NCBI RefSeq assembly: GCF_000092845.1
Contig: NC_014150.1
Span: 930,001-994,000, forward strand
Direction: 5' to 3'
Length of the DNA stretch: 64,000 nt
DNA from: Brachyspira murdochii DSM 12563
GTDB taxonomy: Bacteria; Spirochaetota; Brachyspiria; Brachyspirales; Brachyspiraceae
A program made the position numbers and the translations under genes. Shown in pieces: positions 46,003 through 54,965 of this stretch. The notes under the pieces are model-generated. The model was not told where the DNA came from, did no database searches, and saw only the letters and a program-made list of their open reading frames with translations. Within the stretch, counting starts at the first letter, position 1. The number at the start of each line of letters is the position of its first letter.

Positions 46003-47403
46003 TTATTTATTAGATAAATATTTATGTATTCCAGCTGCAGCTCTTTTACCGTCTCCAATAGCAAGAATAACTGTAGCAGCACCTCTTGCAGCATCTCCTC
46101 CTGCAAATACACCCTCTATAGAAGTAGCACCTGTTTCTTCATCAATAACATAAGTACCTTTTTTAGTAGTTTGTAATTCTGGTACTTTTCTAGCTATAAG
46201 AGGGTTAGGAGTAGTTCCTATAGCAATAATAACTGCATCAACTTCTATATCTTCTGTCTGACCTTCAACAGCAACAGGTTTTCTTCTGCCGTCAGCATCA
46301 GGTTCTCCAAGCTCCATTACCTGAGTTCTTATAGCTGTAACATTATCATTTTCATCTGCAAGAATCTCTAAAGGAGCTCTTAAAAATCTAAAATCTACTC
46401 CCTCTTCCATAGCATGATGTACTTCCTCTACCCTTGCCGGAAGTTCTTTTTGAGTTCTTCTATAAACTATATATACTTTTTCAGCACCTAATCTTACAGC
46501 AGTTCTGCAGGCATCCATAGCTACGTTACCTCCGCCTAATACAGCAACTCTTTTATGTCTTATAACAGGAGTATCTACTTCTGGGAATTTATAAGCACCC
46601 ATTAAGTTAACACGTGTCAAATATTCATTAGCAGAATACACTCCGCAGAAATTTTCACCGGGTATATTTAAGAAAGCAGGAAGTCCGGCACCAGTTCCCA
46701 AAAATATTGCATCATATTCTTTTCTCAACTCATTAAAATCTAAAGACACACCTGCAACTTCATTTATTTTAAAATTAACGCCGTCTTTTTTAAGATTTTC
46801 TACCTCATGAGCTACCAATTCTTTTGGCAGACGGAACTCCGGAATACCATACATTAATACTCCGCCTATAGTATGCAAGGCTTCTAATACAGTTACATCA
46901 TATCCTAATTTAATCAAATCCCCTGCACAAGCTAAACCAGCAGGACCTGCACCTACGACACATACTTTTTTACCGTTCTTTTCAACTTTTAAATCTTCAT
47001 GCTGTGCATGTTTTCTTTCATAATCAGCAACAAACATTTCCAATTTACCTATAGCTACAGGTTCAAATTTTTTACCGACAACACATCTTTCTTCGCATTG
47101 AGTTTCCTGAGGGCATACTCTTCCGCAGGCTGCAGGCAAAGCATTAGTTTCTTTAATTTTTTTAGCTGCTTCTAAAAATTTTTTTTCAGCAACAAGCCCT
47201 ATAAACTCAGGAATCTTTACTTTAGCAGGACAGCCTTCCATACAATGGGGTACTTTGCAGTCTAAACATCTTAAAGCCTCTGTATAAGCCTGTTCTTCAG
47301 TATATCCTGTAGGTACTTCCTTAAAATCCTTTCTTCTTTCTTCCGGACTTCTAGTAGGCATCTCTTGTCTAGGTATTTCACCTAATTTTGATCTTGGGGG
47401 CAT
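46003..47403 (-). CDS. gltD: NADPH-dependent glutamate synthase small subunit-like protein
   Basis: 466 residues. An N-terminal iron-sulfur region holds CLDCKVPHCMEGCP and CGRVCPQETQCEERCVVG. The FAD-binding site is VVGAGPAGLACAGDL near 150 and the NAD(P) site is VLGGGNVAMDACRTA near 290. The C-terminal FAD motif is VFAGGDAARGAATV. This is the GltD-type dehydrogenase that feeds electrons from NAD(P)H. No gltB lies nearby, so it may act as a stand-alone (GltA/SudA/NfnB-like) oxidoreductase. Good AGGAGA ribosome site. Confidence 0.88.
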   Translation of the reverse strand: MPPRSKLGEIPRQEMPTRSPEERRKDFKEVPTGYTEEQAYTEALRCLDCKVPHCMEGCPAKVKIPEFIGLVAEKKFLEAAKKIKETNALPAACGRVCPQETQCEERCVVGKKFEPVAIGKLEMFVADYERKHAQHEDLKVEKNGKKVCVVGAGPAGLACAGDLIKLGYDVTVLEALHTIGGVLMYGIPEFRLPKELVAHEVENLKKDGVNFKINEVAGVSLDFNELRKEYDAIFLGTGAGLPAFLNIPGENFCGVYSANEYLTRVNLMGAYKFPEVDTPVIRHKRVAVLGGGNVAMDACRTAVRLGAEKVYIVYRRTQKELPARVEEVHHAMEEGVDFRFLRAPLEILADENDNVTAIRTQVMELGEPDADGRRKPVAVEGQTEDIEVDAVIIAIGTTPNPLIARKVPELQTTKKGTYVIDEETGATSIEGVFAGGDAARGAATVILAIGDGKRAAAGIHKYLSNK

Positions 47404-47455
47404 ATATCTCTCCTATTTAGGTTTTTTAACATCAATTAATTATTTTTATGCAGGT

Positions 47456-47483
47456 ATTATACTATAATTTTTAATATAATCAA
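47456..47483 (-). promoter_or_regulatory. Promoter of gltD
   Basis: Minus strand TTGATT (47483-47478), 16-base spacer ending TATAG, TATAAT (47461-47456). Confidence 0.7.
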
Positions 47484-47738
47484 TGGTTAACTTTTTATTT
47501 ATATAACATTTATATAATAATAAAATTAATACATTTATATATAATTTTCTCTTGTAAATTTCTATATTTTTGTAATTGTATTATCAGTTTTTTAAGAGAT
47601 TTATTAAACTATTATACAATACTCTTTTTCCTATGGGAAAGTAAAAGAAATTGTAAATGAATAGCTTCCTCAAAATTTAGTTTTTAAATAAGTATGATAT
47701 AATTATACAAAAAAATAGTATCAAAAATAAATGCTCTA

Positions 47739-47767
47739 TTGACTAGAATAATTTTTTATAATATAAT
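47739..47767 (+). promoter_or_regulatory. Promoter of rpmB-ispH
   Basis: TTGACT (47739-47744), 17-base spacer, TATAAT (47762-47767). A strong Shine-Dalgarno (TTGGAGGA) precedes the ATG at 47811. The stretch 47,490-47,735 to its left holds nothing I recognise. Confidence 0.82.
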
Positions 47768-47810
47768 CATACAATTATAAATTTAATATATCATTTCTTG
47801 GAGGAAAATT

Positions 47811-48002
47811 ATGGCAAGAGTATGTGAAATATGCGGCAAAGGCAAACAAAATGGTCATAGCGTAAGCCACTCTAATATAAAAACTAAACGTTCTTTTAAT
47901 GCTAATTTACAAAGCATTAGAATAGAAGTTAATGGTTCAGCAAAAAAAGCGTTGGTATGCACTAGATGTCTTAAAGGCAACAAAGTAGTTAAAGCTAAAT
48001 AA
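47811..48002 (+). CDS. rpmB: Ribosomal protein L28 (zinc-ribbon form)
   Basis: 63 residues. The start [18 protein letters not shown] and the family segment [14 protein letters not shown] identify L28. Four cysteines in two CXXC pairs (C5, C8 and C-T-R-C near 52-55) make it the zinc-binding type. It lies 24 bases before ispH and probably shares its transcript. Confidence 0.96.
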   Translation: MARVCEICGKGKQNGHSVSHSNIKTKRSFNANLQSIRIEVNGSAKKALVCTRCLKGNKVVKAK

Positions 48003-48026
48003 AATTACAATTAATAAAAATAAACA

Positions 48027-49778
48027 ATGAACGTAGATATAGGTAAATTCGCTGGTTTCTGTGATGGTGTAAAATATGCAGTTGAAAATACTTTTTCTCA
48101 GGCTGCTAAAAATAATAATAACGATGATATATATATTGACGGACATTTAATACATAATCCTCAGACTCTTGATATGTTGGAAAATATAGGCGTAAAAACA
48201 TATGAAGATAATGAGGATATGTCTGTTTTAAATAATAAAACTGTTATAGTAAGAGCTCATGGAATATCTCCTAAAAGACGTGAAGCTCTGTCTAGCCATG
48301 CTAAAAAAATAGTTAATCTTACCTGTAAATATGTTGCTAAAATTCAAGGTCTTGTTAAAAAACATAGCTCTCTTGGTTATAGAATTATAGTAATAGGAAA
48401 TCCTAAACACCCGGAAATAATTGGAGTATGCGGATATGCCAATGATGTCTATGTTGTTTACAAAGACGAAGATTTAAATAATTTACCTAATGATACAAAA
48501 AAAACTCTAATAGCAGCTCAGACAACATTACAAAAGTCAGTATTTGATAAATATGTAGATAAAATAAAAGAAAAATATCCTGATACAGAAATTATAGTAA
48601 AAAATACTATATGCGAAGCTACAGAACAAAGACAAAATGAAGTATTAGAAATAGCTAAAAGAAATGATGCCGTACTTGTTATAGGAGGATCTGAAAGCTC
48701 AAATACTAGAAATCTATATAATATAGCATCATCCATAAAGCCAGCATTTTATGTTGAATATAAAGAAGATTTAGAAAAAATAGATTTATCAAAATATAAA
48801 AATGTAGGCATAATGGCTGGAGCTTCCACCCCGGACTGGCTTATAGAAGATGTGGCTCAGACAATCAAAGATAAATATGCAAGTCCTATTACAAGATTTG
48901 TTTCTAGAATATTTGATTTTCTTAATTACGGATATATATTTTTCTCTGTAGGTGCTTTTTTAATGTCATATGCTATATATGATATATTATCAGAGCCTTT
49001 TCAGTATAAAATAGGTATAGTAATAGCTGCTTATTATCTGTATATGAGTTTGGGAAATGGGTACAGCAATTATACTATTAAAATAAGCGACAAAAGAAGA
49101 TATTTATTCTATCAAAAAAATAAATTATTTTTTATGACACTTATAACTGTAAGTGCATTATCTATGTTTTATTTGGCATACAAAGTAGATATCGGAATAC
49201 TAATGCTTACAATACTTTCAAGCCTTCTTGGCATAGGCTATAATATAAGTTTTGAAAATAAATCGAGATTTGAAACTTCGGTATTTTTTAAGCTATTTAA
49301 AAAACTTATACCATTTAAAGCTATAGTAATATCAGTTGCTGTTACAGTGCTTTTGAACGGATCTATATTTATAATGCATAGAAATATTATAAAAGAAAAG
49401 CCTTTCCTATATATATTTTCTACAAGCATAGTATTTTTATTTATGTTTATAAGGCAGGCATTGATAGAAATAAAATTCTCTCAAAGTGATAAGATAGCAG
49501 GTGCTGTAACTTTAACTACATATATAGATTCATCTAAATTAGCAGTGATAACTAGAATAATACCGATTGTACTAATATTATTTATGATTGTTAGTATTCT
49601 TATAGGAAAGTTTCCATTGGAGCTAAATAAATTAAAATACTTTATACCAATTATATACAGCAGTGTTGTATCTTTTGCTGTAATGAAAAAGAAGATTATA
49701 ACAAGCAGACATCTATTTTCTATACTAATAGATTCTCCGCTTTATGTATTATTTTTAGCGGCATTAATCAACATTTAA
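48027..49778 (+). CDS. ispH: IspH (HMBPP reductase) fused to a UbiA-like membrane domain
   Basis: 583 residues, almost twice the usual IspH length. Residues 1-285 are a complete IspH, which makes IPP and DMAPP from HMBPP in the non-mevalonate pathway: cluster cysteines C12, C100 and C196, substrate histidines H43 and H78, H128-P-E130, Q165-T-T and the SESSN loop near 225. Residues about 290-583 have eight or nine membrane helices and resemble UbiA prenyltransferases, with a loop near 347 (SNYTIKISDKRR) and one near 475 (RQALIEIKFSQSDKIAG) where the two Asp-rich motifs should be. Most of their aspartates are replaced, so that half may be inactive or altered. Co-transcribed with rpmB. Confidence 0.88.
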   Translation: MNVDIGKFAGFCDGVKYAVENTFSQAAKNNNNDDIYIDGHLIHNPQTLDMLENIGVKTYEDNEDMSVLNNKTVIVRAHGISPKRREALSSHAKKIVNLTCKYVAKIQGLVKKHSSLGYRIIVIGNPKHPEIIGVCGYANDVYVVYKDEDLNNLPNDTKKTLIAAQTTLQKSVFDKYVDKIKEKYPDTEIIVKNTICEATEQRQNEVLEIAKRNDAVLVIGGSESSNTRNLYNIASSIKPAFYVEYKEDLEKIDLSKYKNVGIMAGASTPDWLIEDVAQTIKDKYASPITRFVSRIFDFLNYGYIFFSVGAFLMSYAIYDILSEPFQYKIGIVIAAYYLYMSLGNGYSNYTIKISDKRRYLFYQKNKLFFMTLITVSALSMFYLAYKVDIGILMLTILSSLLGIGYNISFENKSRFETSVFFKLFKKLIPFKAIVISVAVTVLLNGSIFIMHRNIIKEKPFLYIFSTSIVFLFMFIRQALIEIKFSQSDKIAGAVTLTTYIDSSKLAVITRIIPIVLILFMIVSILIGKFPLELNKLKYFIPIIYSSVVSFAVMKKKIITSRHLFSILIDSPLYVLFLAALINI

Positions 49779-49865
49779 TTTACAGAGTCAGCAAAAACAA
49801 AAACAGAAAAATTAATAAAGTATATATCTATTAATTAATACCGCCTAAAAACTTAATTTTTTAAT

Positions 49866-50687
49866 TTAATTCTTTTTTAAGAAAAGTGAAGAAGATGATG
49901 AACCAGCTAAATGATGTCTTCTCAAATCTATAAGTTCAAATATAGTAGCAGAAGATAAACTCTCTCTTAAAGCTTTAGGTGATTTAAGAAGTTTAATAAT
50001 CTCTTCATTAACCATCCACTCCTCATCATAAACATTGCTTATAGAATCTCTAGGAGCATATATCATATTACTTCTGGCAAGCACTATGAATCTATTATTT
50101 TCATCATAATATCCTAATTCTCCAATAAAATAAGCATGAGGCATAGCTAAATTAACGTATCTGTCTCCATATATATAGTTAACTTCTATTTCTTTGTGTA
50201 TCTCTCCATTAGTAATATCATATCCGAATACATGGAATATTCTTACAGATATTCTCTTGTCTTTTAAAGAATGATAAGCTATATCGCTGTCAGATATATC
50301 CCAATAAAAGAAACACCATTCTGGGTCACGCATCATAAGAACTAATTTTGTTTCATTATATCTGTCCGGAAGCTCTCTAACGATATCAACTTCATCAGGT
50401 ATATACTCTTCTTTTTTTTCTTCTTCTTTCTCTAAAACTTCTAACTCTTCATCTTCTTTAACTTTTTTCTTTGAAACTGATTTTTTAGATGATGAAGTTT
50501 TTTTACTGCCGGCACTTAAAGCTGTTTTTTTAGTAGATGCAGATTTAACTGCGGCTTTTTTAGCAGAAACTGATGTTTTTTCTTCTTTATCTTCATCAGT
50601 TTTTTTAGCATTTACAGTTTTTTTAGCAGCAGCTGCTTTCTTTTTAGCGGTATCTTCAGCTGCTTTTTCTGTTTTTTTTGTAGCCAT
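49866..50687 (-). CDS. DUF4912 protein with a lysine-rich tail
   Basis: 273 residues. The first 100 are Lys/Ala/Ser-rich, histone H1-like repeats (TKKTA, KKSVSKKKVK) ending in an acidic patch. The rest is a DUF4912 domain with the LVLMMRDPEWCFFYWDIS signature and RISVRIFHVFGYDI. The basic tail could bind nucleic acid or act as a linker. DUF4912 proteins are common in spirochaetes but their role is not known to me. GGAG lies before the ATG. Confidence 0.85.
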   Translation of the reverse strand: MATKKTEKAAEDTAKKKAAAAKKTVNAKKTDEDKEEKTSVSAKKAAVKSASTKKTALSAGSKKTSSSKKSVSKKKVKEDEELEVLEKEEEKKEEYIPDEVDIVRELPDRYNETKLVLMMRDPEWCFFYWDISDSDIAYHSLKDKRISVRIFHVFGYDITNGEIHKEIEVNYIYGDRYVNLAMPHAYFIGELGYYDENNRFIVLARSNMIYAPRDSISNVYDEEWMVNEEIIKLLKSPKALRESLSSATIFELIDLRRHHLAGSSSSSLFLKKN

Positions 50688-50719
50688 TAAATATCTCCAT
50701 AAATTTATATTTTAAAAAC

Positions 50720-50747
50720 ATTATAGAATAAATACTTTTATTGTCAA
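50720..50747 (-). promoter_or_regulatory. Promoter of the DUF4912 gene
   Basis: Minus strand TTGACA (50747-50742), 16-base spacer, TATAAT (50725-50720); both boxes are consensus. Confidence 0.82.
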
Positions 50748-50842
50748 TAAGCAATACAAACTTTTTTACTTTTTTGATTTTACTAGATTTATATTATTAC
50801 GATAATAAAAAAACAGAAAATTATTAACAATTTGGAGTAAAA

Positions 50843-51379
50843 GTGAAAATAAAATTTATTTCAGCAATATTTTTATGCATTGCCCTATCAGCATTTTCTC
50901 AAACAGACCTAAATATACCAATAACGCCAAGTAAGGATCAGGAATTGGATAGAGCAGCAGGATATTCTAGAACATTATCAAATTTTGACGGAAGTATTAA
51001 TGCATATGCAAAATTAAAAGCATATATAACGCTCTTGGATTCTAAAGGAATGCAGGCATTAAAATCTCACCCATCATACCCAAAACTAGGTGATATTTAT
51101 ATGTATGGTGCTATATATTTAGAAAAAGAGTTTAAAGAAGATAAAATAATAGAACTTTATGAAAAGGCTTTGGAATTAAGGGCAGAACCAAATTCAAACT
51201 ATAAACTTGCACTTAAATATAAAACTAAATATGATAATGCTGTAAAAAAAAATGATCTTGAAAAAGAAATGGAATACGGAAAAAAAGTATATGAATATTT
51301 AAATAACTACATAACGTTATCTGGAAATAAATCTCAAAAATATAAAGAAATACTAGAATATTTTAGTATTTATAAATAA
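50843..51379 (+). CDS. Small exported helical protein of unknown function
   Basis: 178 residues from a GTG start with GGAG five bases upstream. A signal peptide runs to about residue 20 (cleavage near AFSQTD). The mature chain is helical and TPR-like (AIYLEKEFKEDKIIELYEKAL; NAVKKNDLEKEMEYGKKVYEYL). It probably acts in the periplasm as a binding scaffold. No family recognised. Confidence 0.75.
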   Translation: MKIKFISAIFLCIALSAFSQTDLNIPITPSKDQELDRAAGYSRTLSNFDGSINAYAKLKAYITLLDSKGMQALKSHPSYPKLGDIYMYGAIYLEKEFKEDKIIELYEKALELRAEPNSNYKLALKYKTKYDNAVKKNDLEKEMEYGKKVYEYLNNYITLSGNKSQKYKEILEYFSIYK

Positions 51380-51406
51380 AATAAATAAAAAAATTAGTTT
51401 TAGGTA

Positions 51407-51434
51407 TTGACATTTATTATGTTTATGCTATAAT
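51407..51434 (+). promoter_or_regulatory. Promoter of tRNA-Asn
   Basis: TTGACA (51407-51412), 16-base spacer, TATAAT (51429-51434), about 20 bases before the tRNA. Confidence 0.88.
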
Positions 51435-51454
51435 ACTTAAACATTAAACAACAA

Positions 51455-51527
51455 TCCGAGATAGCTCAGTCGGTAGAGCAGGTGACTGTTAATCACCGGG
51501 TCGCAGGTTCGAGCCCTGTTCTCGGAG
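51455..51527 (+). tRNA. tRNA-Asn (anticodon GTT)
   Basis: A full cloverleaf can be drawn: acceptor TCCGAGA/TCTCGGA, D-stem GCTC/GAGC, anticodon stem GGTGA/TCACC with loop CTGTTAA, and T-stem GCAGG/CCTGT with TTCGAGC. The discriminator is G. The following bases are CAT, so a full CCA is not encoded and must be added by the CCA enzyme. Confidence 0.97.
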
Positions 51528-51534
51528 CATTTTT

Positions 51535-51563
51535 AAGCCTCCTTATTCAGGAGGCTTTTTTAT
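51535..51563. terminator. Terminator of tRNA-Asn (possibly bidirectional)
   Basis: AAGCCTCCT pairs with AGGAGGCTT around TATTC, followed by a T-run. It also lies just past the UbiB gene's end on the other strand. Confidence 0.88.
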
Positions 51564-51569
51564 TATCTT

Positions 51570-53246
51570 CTATTTCTTCTTAACATACTTATTAATAAAT
51601 CTGCTTATTATCATTATAAATCCCATAATAGCAGAAAGTCCAAAACCTATCATACCTATAACTGAAGTACCATGAAATAAAGGAGGCATCTTGCTTGTTA
51701 TAATTAAAGCACTTGCCATTATTAAAGAAGCTAAAACTATAGAGTAGCTAAGACGGTCGGCCAATCCGTCTAATGTACTTGATAATGATTCTAAGTTTTT
51801 ATGCTCAAGCTGAATTTTCATGCTGCCTTTTTTCATTACAGATACCAAGTCACTGAAATCAGATGGTAATTGCTTTAATATATGAGAATAATCACTTATT
51901 AATTTTTTTGCCTGTTTTAATATATTATCAGGTTTTATCTGTTCCTTAACATATCTGAATGCAAAAGGCTTTATATGCTCTATTAATTTTACATCCTTAT
52001 CTAAATTCCTTCCAACTCCTTCAAGAACTATCAAAGATTTTATTAAAAGCATAATATTGCTTGGAAGACTTAATCTAAACTCTCTTATTATCTCTATAAG
52101 TTCATTAAATACATCTTCTATATTAATATTATCCAAAGACATATCAATGTATTTATTAACTAAAACAAATATTGCCATATTAAAATCATCTATATTTTTT
52201 ATATCGCTGTGATAGCATAAATCTAGTATTGCTTTTGATAATGCCAAATAATCAGCAGAACTTATACTCATAATCAAAGCTGAAAATGCTTCTTTAGAAT
52301 TTGGAGGAATAAATCCTATCATTCCAAAATCCAAAAAACATAATACATTATTTTCTAAAGCCATTAAATTACCAGGGTGAGGATCGGCATGAAAAAATCC
52401 GAGCATAAATATCTGCTCTAATACTGCATCAATACCAATAGAAACAAGTTTTTTTCTGTCATACCTATCATCATCTGGAGATATATCCGATATTTTTATT
52501 CCATCTATATATTCCATAGTAAGTATGCTTTTTGTACTGTATTCTTCATATATCTTAGCTATTTTTATATTTTTATTATCTTTAAAATATCTTGCAAATT
52601 TAAGAGTATTATTTTTTTCAAAATTAAAATCAAGTTCCTGCAAAAGCTGAGCTTTAAAAGCTGTTATTAGTTTCTGCGGCTGCATTAAGGCAAACTCTTC
52701 ATTATATTTTTCTATAATACTAGAAAGCCAAGTAATAACTTCTATATCCATTAATATATTATCTTCTATATTAGGTCTTTTTACTTTAATAGCAACTTTC
52801 TCACCTGTTTTTAACACAGCAGTATGCACCTGAGAAATAGAAGCACTCGCTTTAGGCTTCATATCAAATGATTCAAACACTTCATCTATTTTTTTGCCCA
52901 ATTCTGTTTCTATAATATTAATAGCTTCATTTTCATCAAAAGGCTTTACATGATTTTGAAGTTTGCTAAGCTCATCTGTAATATCTTTCGGAAGTATATC
53001 ATTTCTATTTGATAGTATCTGCCCAAGTTTTACAAAAGTGGTGCCTAAATCTTCGCAGGCCATTCTTATTCGCTCACCTCTGCTGTAATTGCGTAAATCA
53101 ATACCTTTATATTTTATATTAATTTTATCTATTGGATTTTTTATTAGCTTTAATATAGGGGTTATAGCTATAATATCTCTGAAACCGTAAGCCATTATTA
53201 TTGAAATTATCTCTCTTGCTCTATTTATAGATTTCATATTATTCAT
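51570..53246 (-). CDS. ABC1/AarF/UbiB-type atypical kinase
   Basis: 558 residues from the ATG at 53246, chosen because AGGA lies seven bases upstream (the first ATG at 53252 is too close to it). The KxGQ motif (TTFVKLGQILSNR), the alanine-rich loop (ASASISQVH), the lysine in VAIKVKRP, HADPHPGN and DFGMIG identify the ABC1 fold. Two membrane helices end the chain. Members support quinone synthesis or lipid handling; no quinone genes are nearby, so the pathway is not settled. Next to it is a phasin-like gene, a known pairing. Confidence 0.9.
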   Translation of the reverse strand: MNNMKSINRAREIISIIMAYGFRDIIAITPILKLIKNPIDKINIKYKGIDLRNYSRGERIRMACEDLGTTFVKLGQILSNRNDILPKDITDELSKLQNHVKPFDENEAINIIETELGKKIDEVFESFDMKPKASASISQVHTAVLKTGEKVAIKVKRPNIEDNILMDIEVITWLSSIIEKYNEEFALMQPQKLITAFKAQLLQELDFNFEKNNTLKFARYFKDNKNIKIAKIYEEYSTKSILTMEYIDGIKISDISPDDDRYDRKKLVSIGIDAVLEQIFMLGFFHADPHPGNLMALENNVLCFLDFGMIGFIPPNSKEAFSALIMSISSADYLALSKAILDLCYHSDIKNIDDFNMAIFVLVNKYIDMSLDNINIEDVFNELIEIIREFRLSLPSNIMLLIKSLIVLEGVGRNLDKDVKLIEHIKPFAFRYVKEQIKPDNILKQAKKLISDYSHILKQLPSDFSDLVSVMKKGSMKIQLEHKNLESLSSTLDGLADRLSYSIVLASLIMASALIITSKMPPLFHGTSVIGMIGFGLSAIMGFIMIISRFINKYVKKK

Positions 53247-53340
53247 ATTCATTTCCTATTTTTATATAAAAAAATGCACTATTAAAAATATATAAATAAT
53301 TTTAATAATGCATTATTTTTTTAATTATTACTTAATTTTA

Positions 53341-53655
53341 TTACTGATTATCCTTATTTTTTAAAGAGGCTTTTATTTCATCAAGCTCTTTTTTCATAGA
53401 ATCATATTCTTCTTTTTTTACATACCCCATTTTATCTATAACTTGTTTAATTCTCTCATCTATAAATTCTGTAACCTCTTCTTTTGTTTCAGAAGCCTTA
53501 TTTACCATATCTTTAACAAACTTTTCTCCCTCTTCAGCACTTATGTTTTTGTCTTTAACAAACTCTCGTGCTGCATCCTCTAGCTTTTCTTTGCCTTTAA
53601 GCATCATACCTATGCCTGCATAAAATCCAGATTTGATATCATCTGATATACCCAT
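53341..53655 (-). CDS. Phasin-like coiled-coil protein
   Basis: 104 residues, fully helical. A GISDDIKSGFYAGIGMMLKGKEKLEDAAREFV start and a VTEFIDERIKQVIDKMGYVKK middle are typical of phasin-family (PhaF/PhaI-like) proteins that occur beside UbiB kinases. AAGGAG lies before the ATG. It precedes the kinase gene by about 95 bases on the same strand. No polyhydroxyalkanoate genes are seen, so a role in storage granules is unlikely. Confidence 0.8.
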   Translation of the reverse strand: MGISDDIKSGFYAGIGMMLKGKEKLEDAAREFVKDKNISAEEGEKFVKDMVNKASETKEEVTEFIDERIKQVIDKMGYVKKEEYDSMKKELDEIKASLKNKDNQ

Positions 53656-53784
53656 TGTTATCTCCTTAATAATTTAGAATGAATATTATTATTTACTTAA
53701 AAATAAAAAAAGTCAACACAAAAAAATACATATTTATAAAATGTATGCCAATTATATATAGTAAAATTCTTTAATTATAGAGTT

Positions 53785-53997
53785 TTATTTATCAATGGCA
53801 TCAAAATAACAAGCCATAAAATCTCCTTCCCCATTCTCAAAATCTTGAACCATAGAAGAAACCTTTTTATTAAGTTCTTTTATCATAATATAAGCTATTT
53901 CCTGTGCCTTACTTTCTGTAATATCACTATTATTTTCTCTGATATGCTTTATAACCTTATTAATATCTACTCTTTTATATACACCGTCGCTATCCAT
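53785..53997 (-). CDS. Small hypothetical protein
   Basis: 70 residues, helical and acidic (DFENGEGDFMACYFDAIDK at the end). AGGAG lies nine bases before the ATG, supporting a real gene. It follows the TM2 protein gene by about 22 bases and may be co-transcribed. Family unknown. Confidence 0.65.
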   Translation of the reverse strand: MDSDGVYKRVDINKVIKHIRENNSDITESKAQEIAYIMIKELNKKVSSMVQDFENGEGDFMACYFDAIDK

Positions 53998-54019
53998 TTT
54001 TCTAAACTCCTATTATTAA

Positions 54020-54817
54020 TTAAATATAACCGCCCTTTCTTAATGTGCTTTTTAAAACATCTATATCGCTTGTAATATCAATTATATCATCTTTTTGTAT
54101 ATTTTCCAAAACCTTTTTTAAATATTCTATAACTGCTGAAACAGAATCTTTAATATCATGTATAATATTATTATTATTTACAGTTCTGGAAGATGATAAG
54201 TCTATATATGAATTAATAAGTTTTAATATAGTAGGTATATTATATTCAAGCATTTTACCAAGCTCTCTTCTTGATATGCTTTTATCTTCACAATTTTTTG
54301 ACTTATCTATAACGCACATAAACAAACTATTTAATTGCCTTACATTAGATGCAAACTCATAATCAGTTATTGATTTTATACATTCATTAATTGAACTGTG
54401 ATACTGAAGTGCCTTACATATCAATTCATCTTCTGTATTATAATTATTTTTTGTACTTTCTTTATTTTCTACATCATCAACATAGCTGTACTGAGCTTCA
54501 ACGGCATTATCAAATCTGTTTGCATAAACTTCTCTCTCTTTATCTAATTCATTATTATAAGAGTATTTATCATCATTATTATCCGAATATTCCTCTGTAA
54601 AATAACTGCTGTTATATTTCATATTAAATGCATCATCGCTCATAAATATAAATCTAAGCAAATCTACTACACAAAGCAAATAAGGAATACCCGTAAAAAA
54701 GAATACAACATATAAAACTCCTCTCTTATACTGTCCTAAATAAAATTTCTGTATTCCTATACCGCCCAAAAACAAAGATAAGGCAGAACATATTATAGCT
54801 TTAAATCTTGTTTTCAT
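54020..54817 (-). CDS. TM2-domain protein with an XpaC-like tail
   Basis: 265 residues. The TM2 domain at 1-65 has two helices and the signature LGGIGIQKFYLGQYKRG. The C-terminal 130 residues are helical and end DIIDITSDIDVLKSTLRKGGYI, much like XpaC-type (PF10112) proteins. A low-complexity Asp/Asn/Tyr linker joins the two. The pairing is plausible for a membrane stress or scaffolding role, but no function is known. Confidence 0.75.
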   Translation of the reverse strand: MKTRFKAIICSALSLFLGGIGIQKFYLGQYKRGVLYVVFFFTGIPYLLCVVDLLRFIFMSDDAFNMKYNSSYFTEEYSDNNDDKYSYNNELDKEREVYANRFDNAVEAQYSYVDDVENKESTKNNYNTEDELICKALQYHSSINECIKSITDYEFASNVRQLNSLFMCVIDKSKNCEDKSISRRELGKMLEYNIPTILKLINSYIDLSSSRTVNNNNIIHDIKDSVSAVIEYLKKVLENIQKDDIIDITSDIDVLKSTLRKGGYI

Positions 54818-54965
54818 TTATATAAAAATCCTATTTAATTAATATTTACAATTATATAATATATCAAAGTATTTTTTTAACAAGTAATTTTTATTTAATG
54901 CTTGTTAATAAATATGTTTTATTATAGTATATATATTAAATTTTATAATAAGCGAATAGTAAAAT

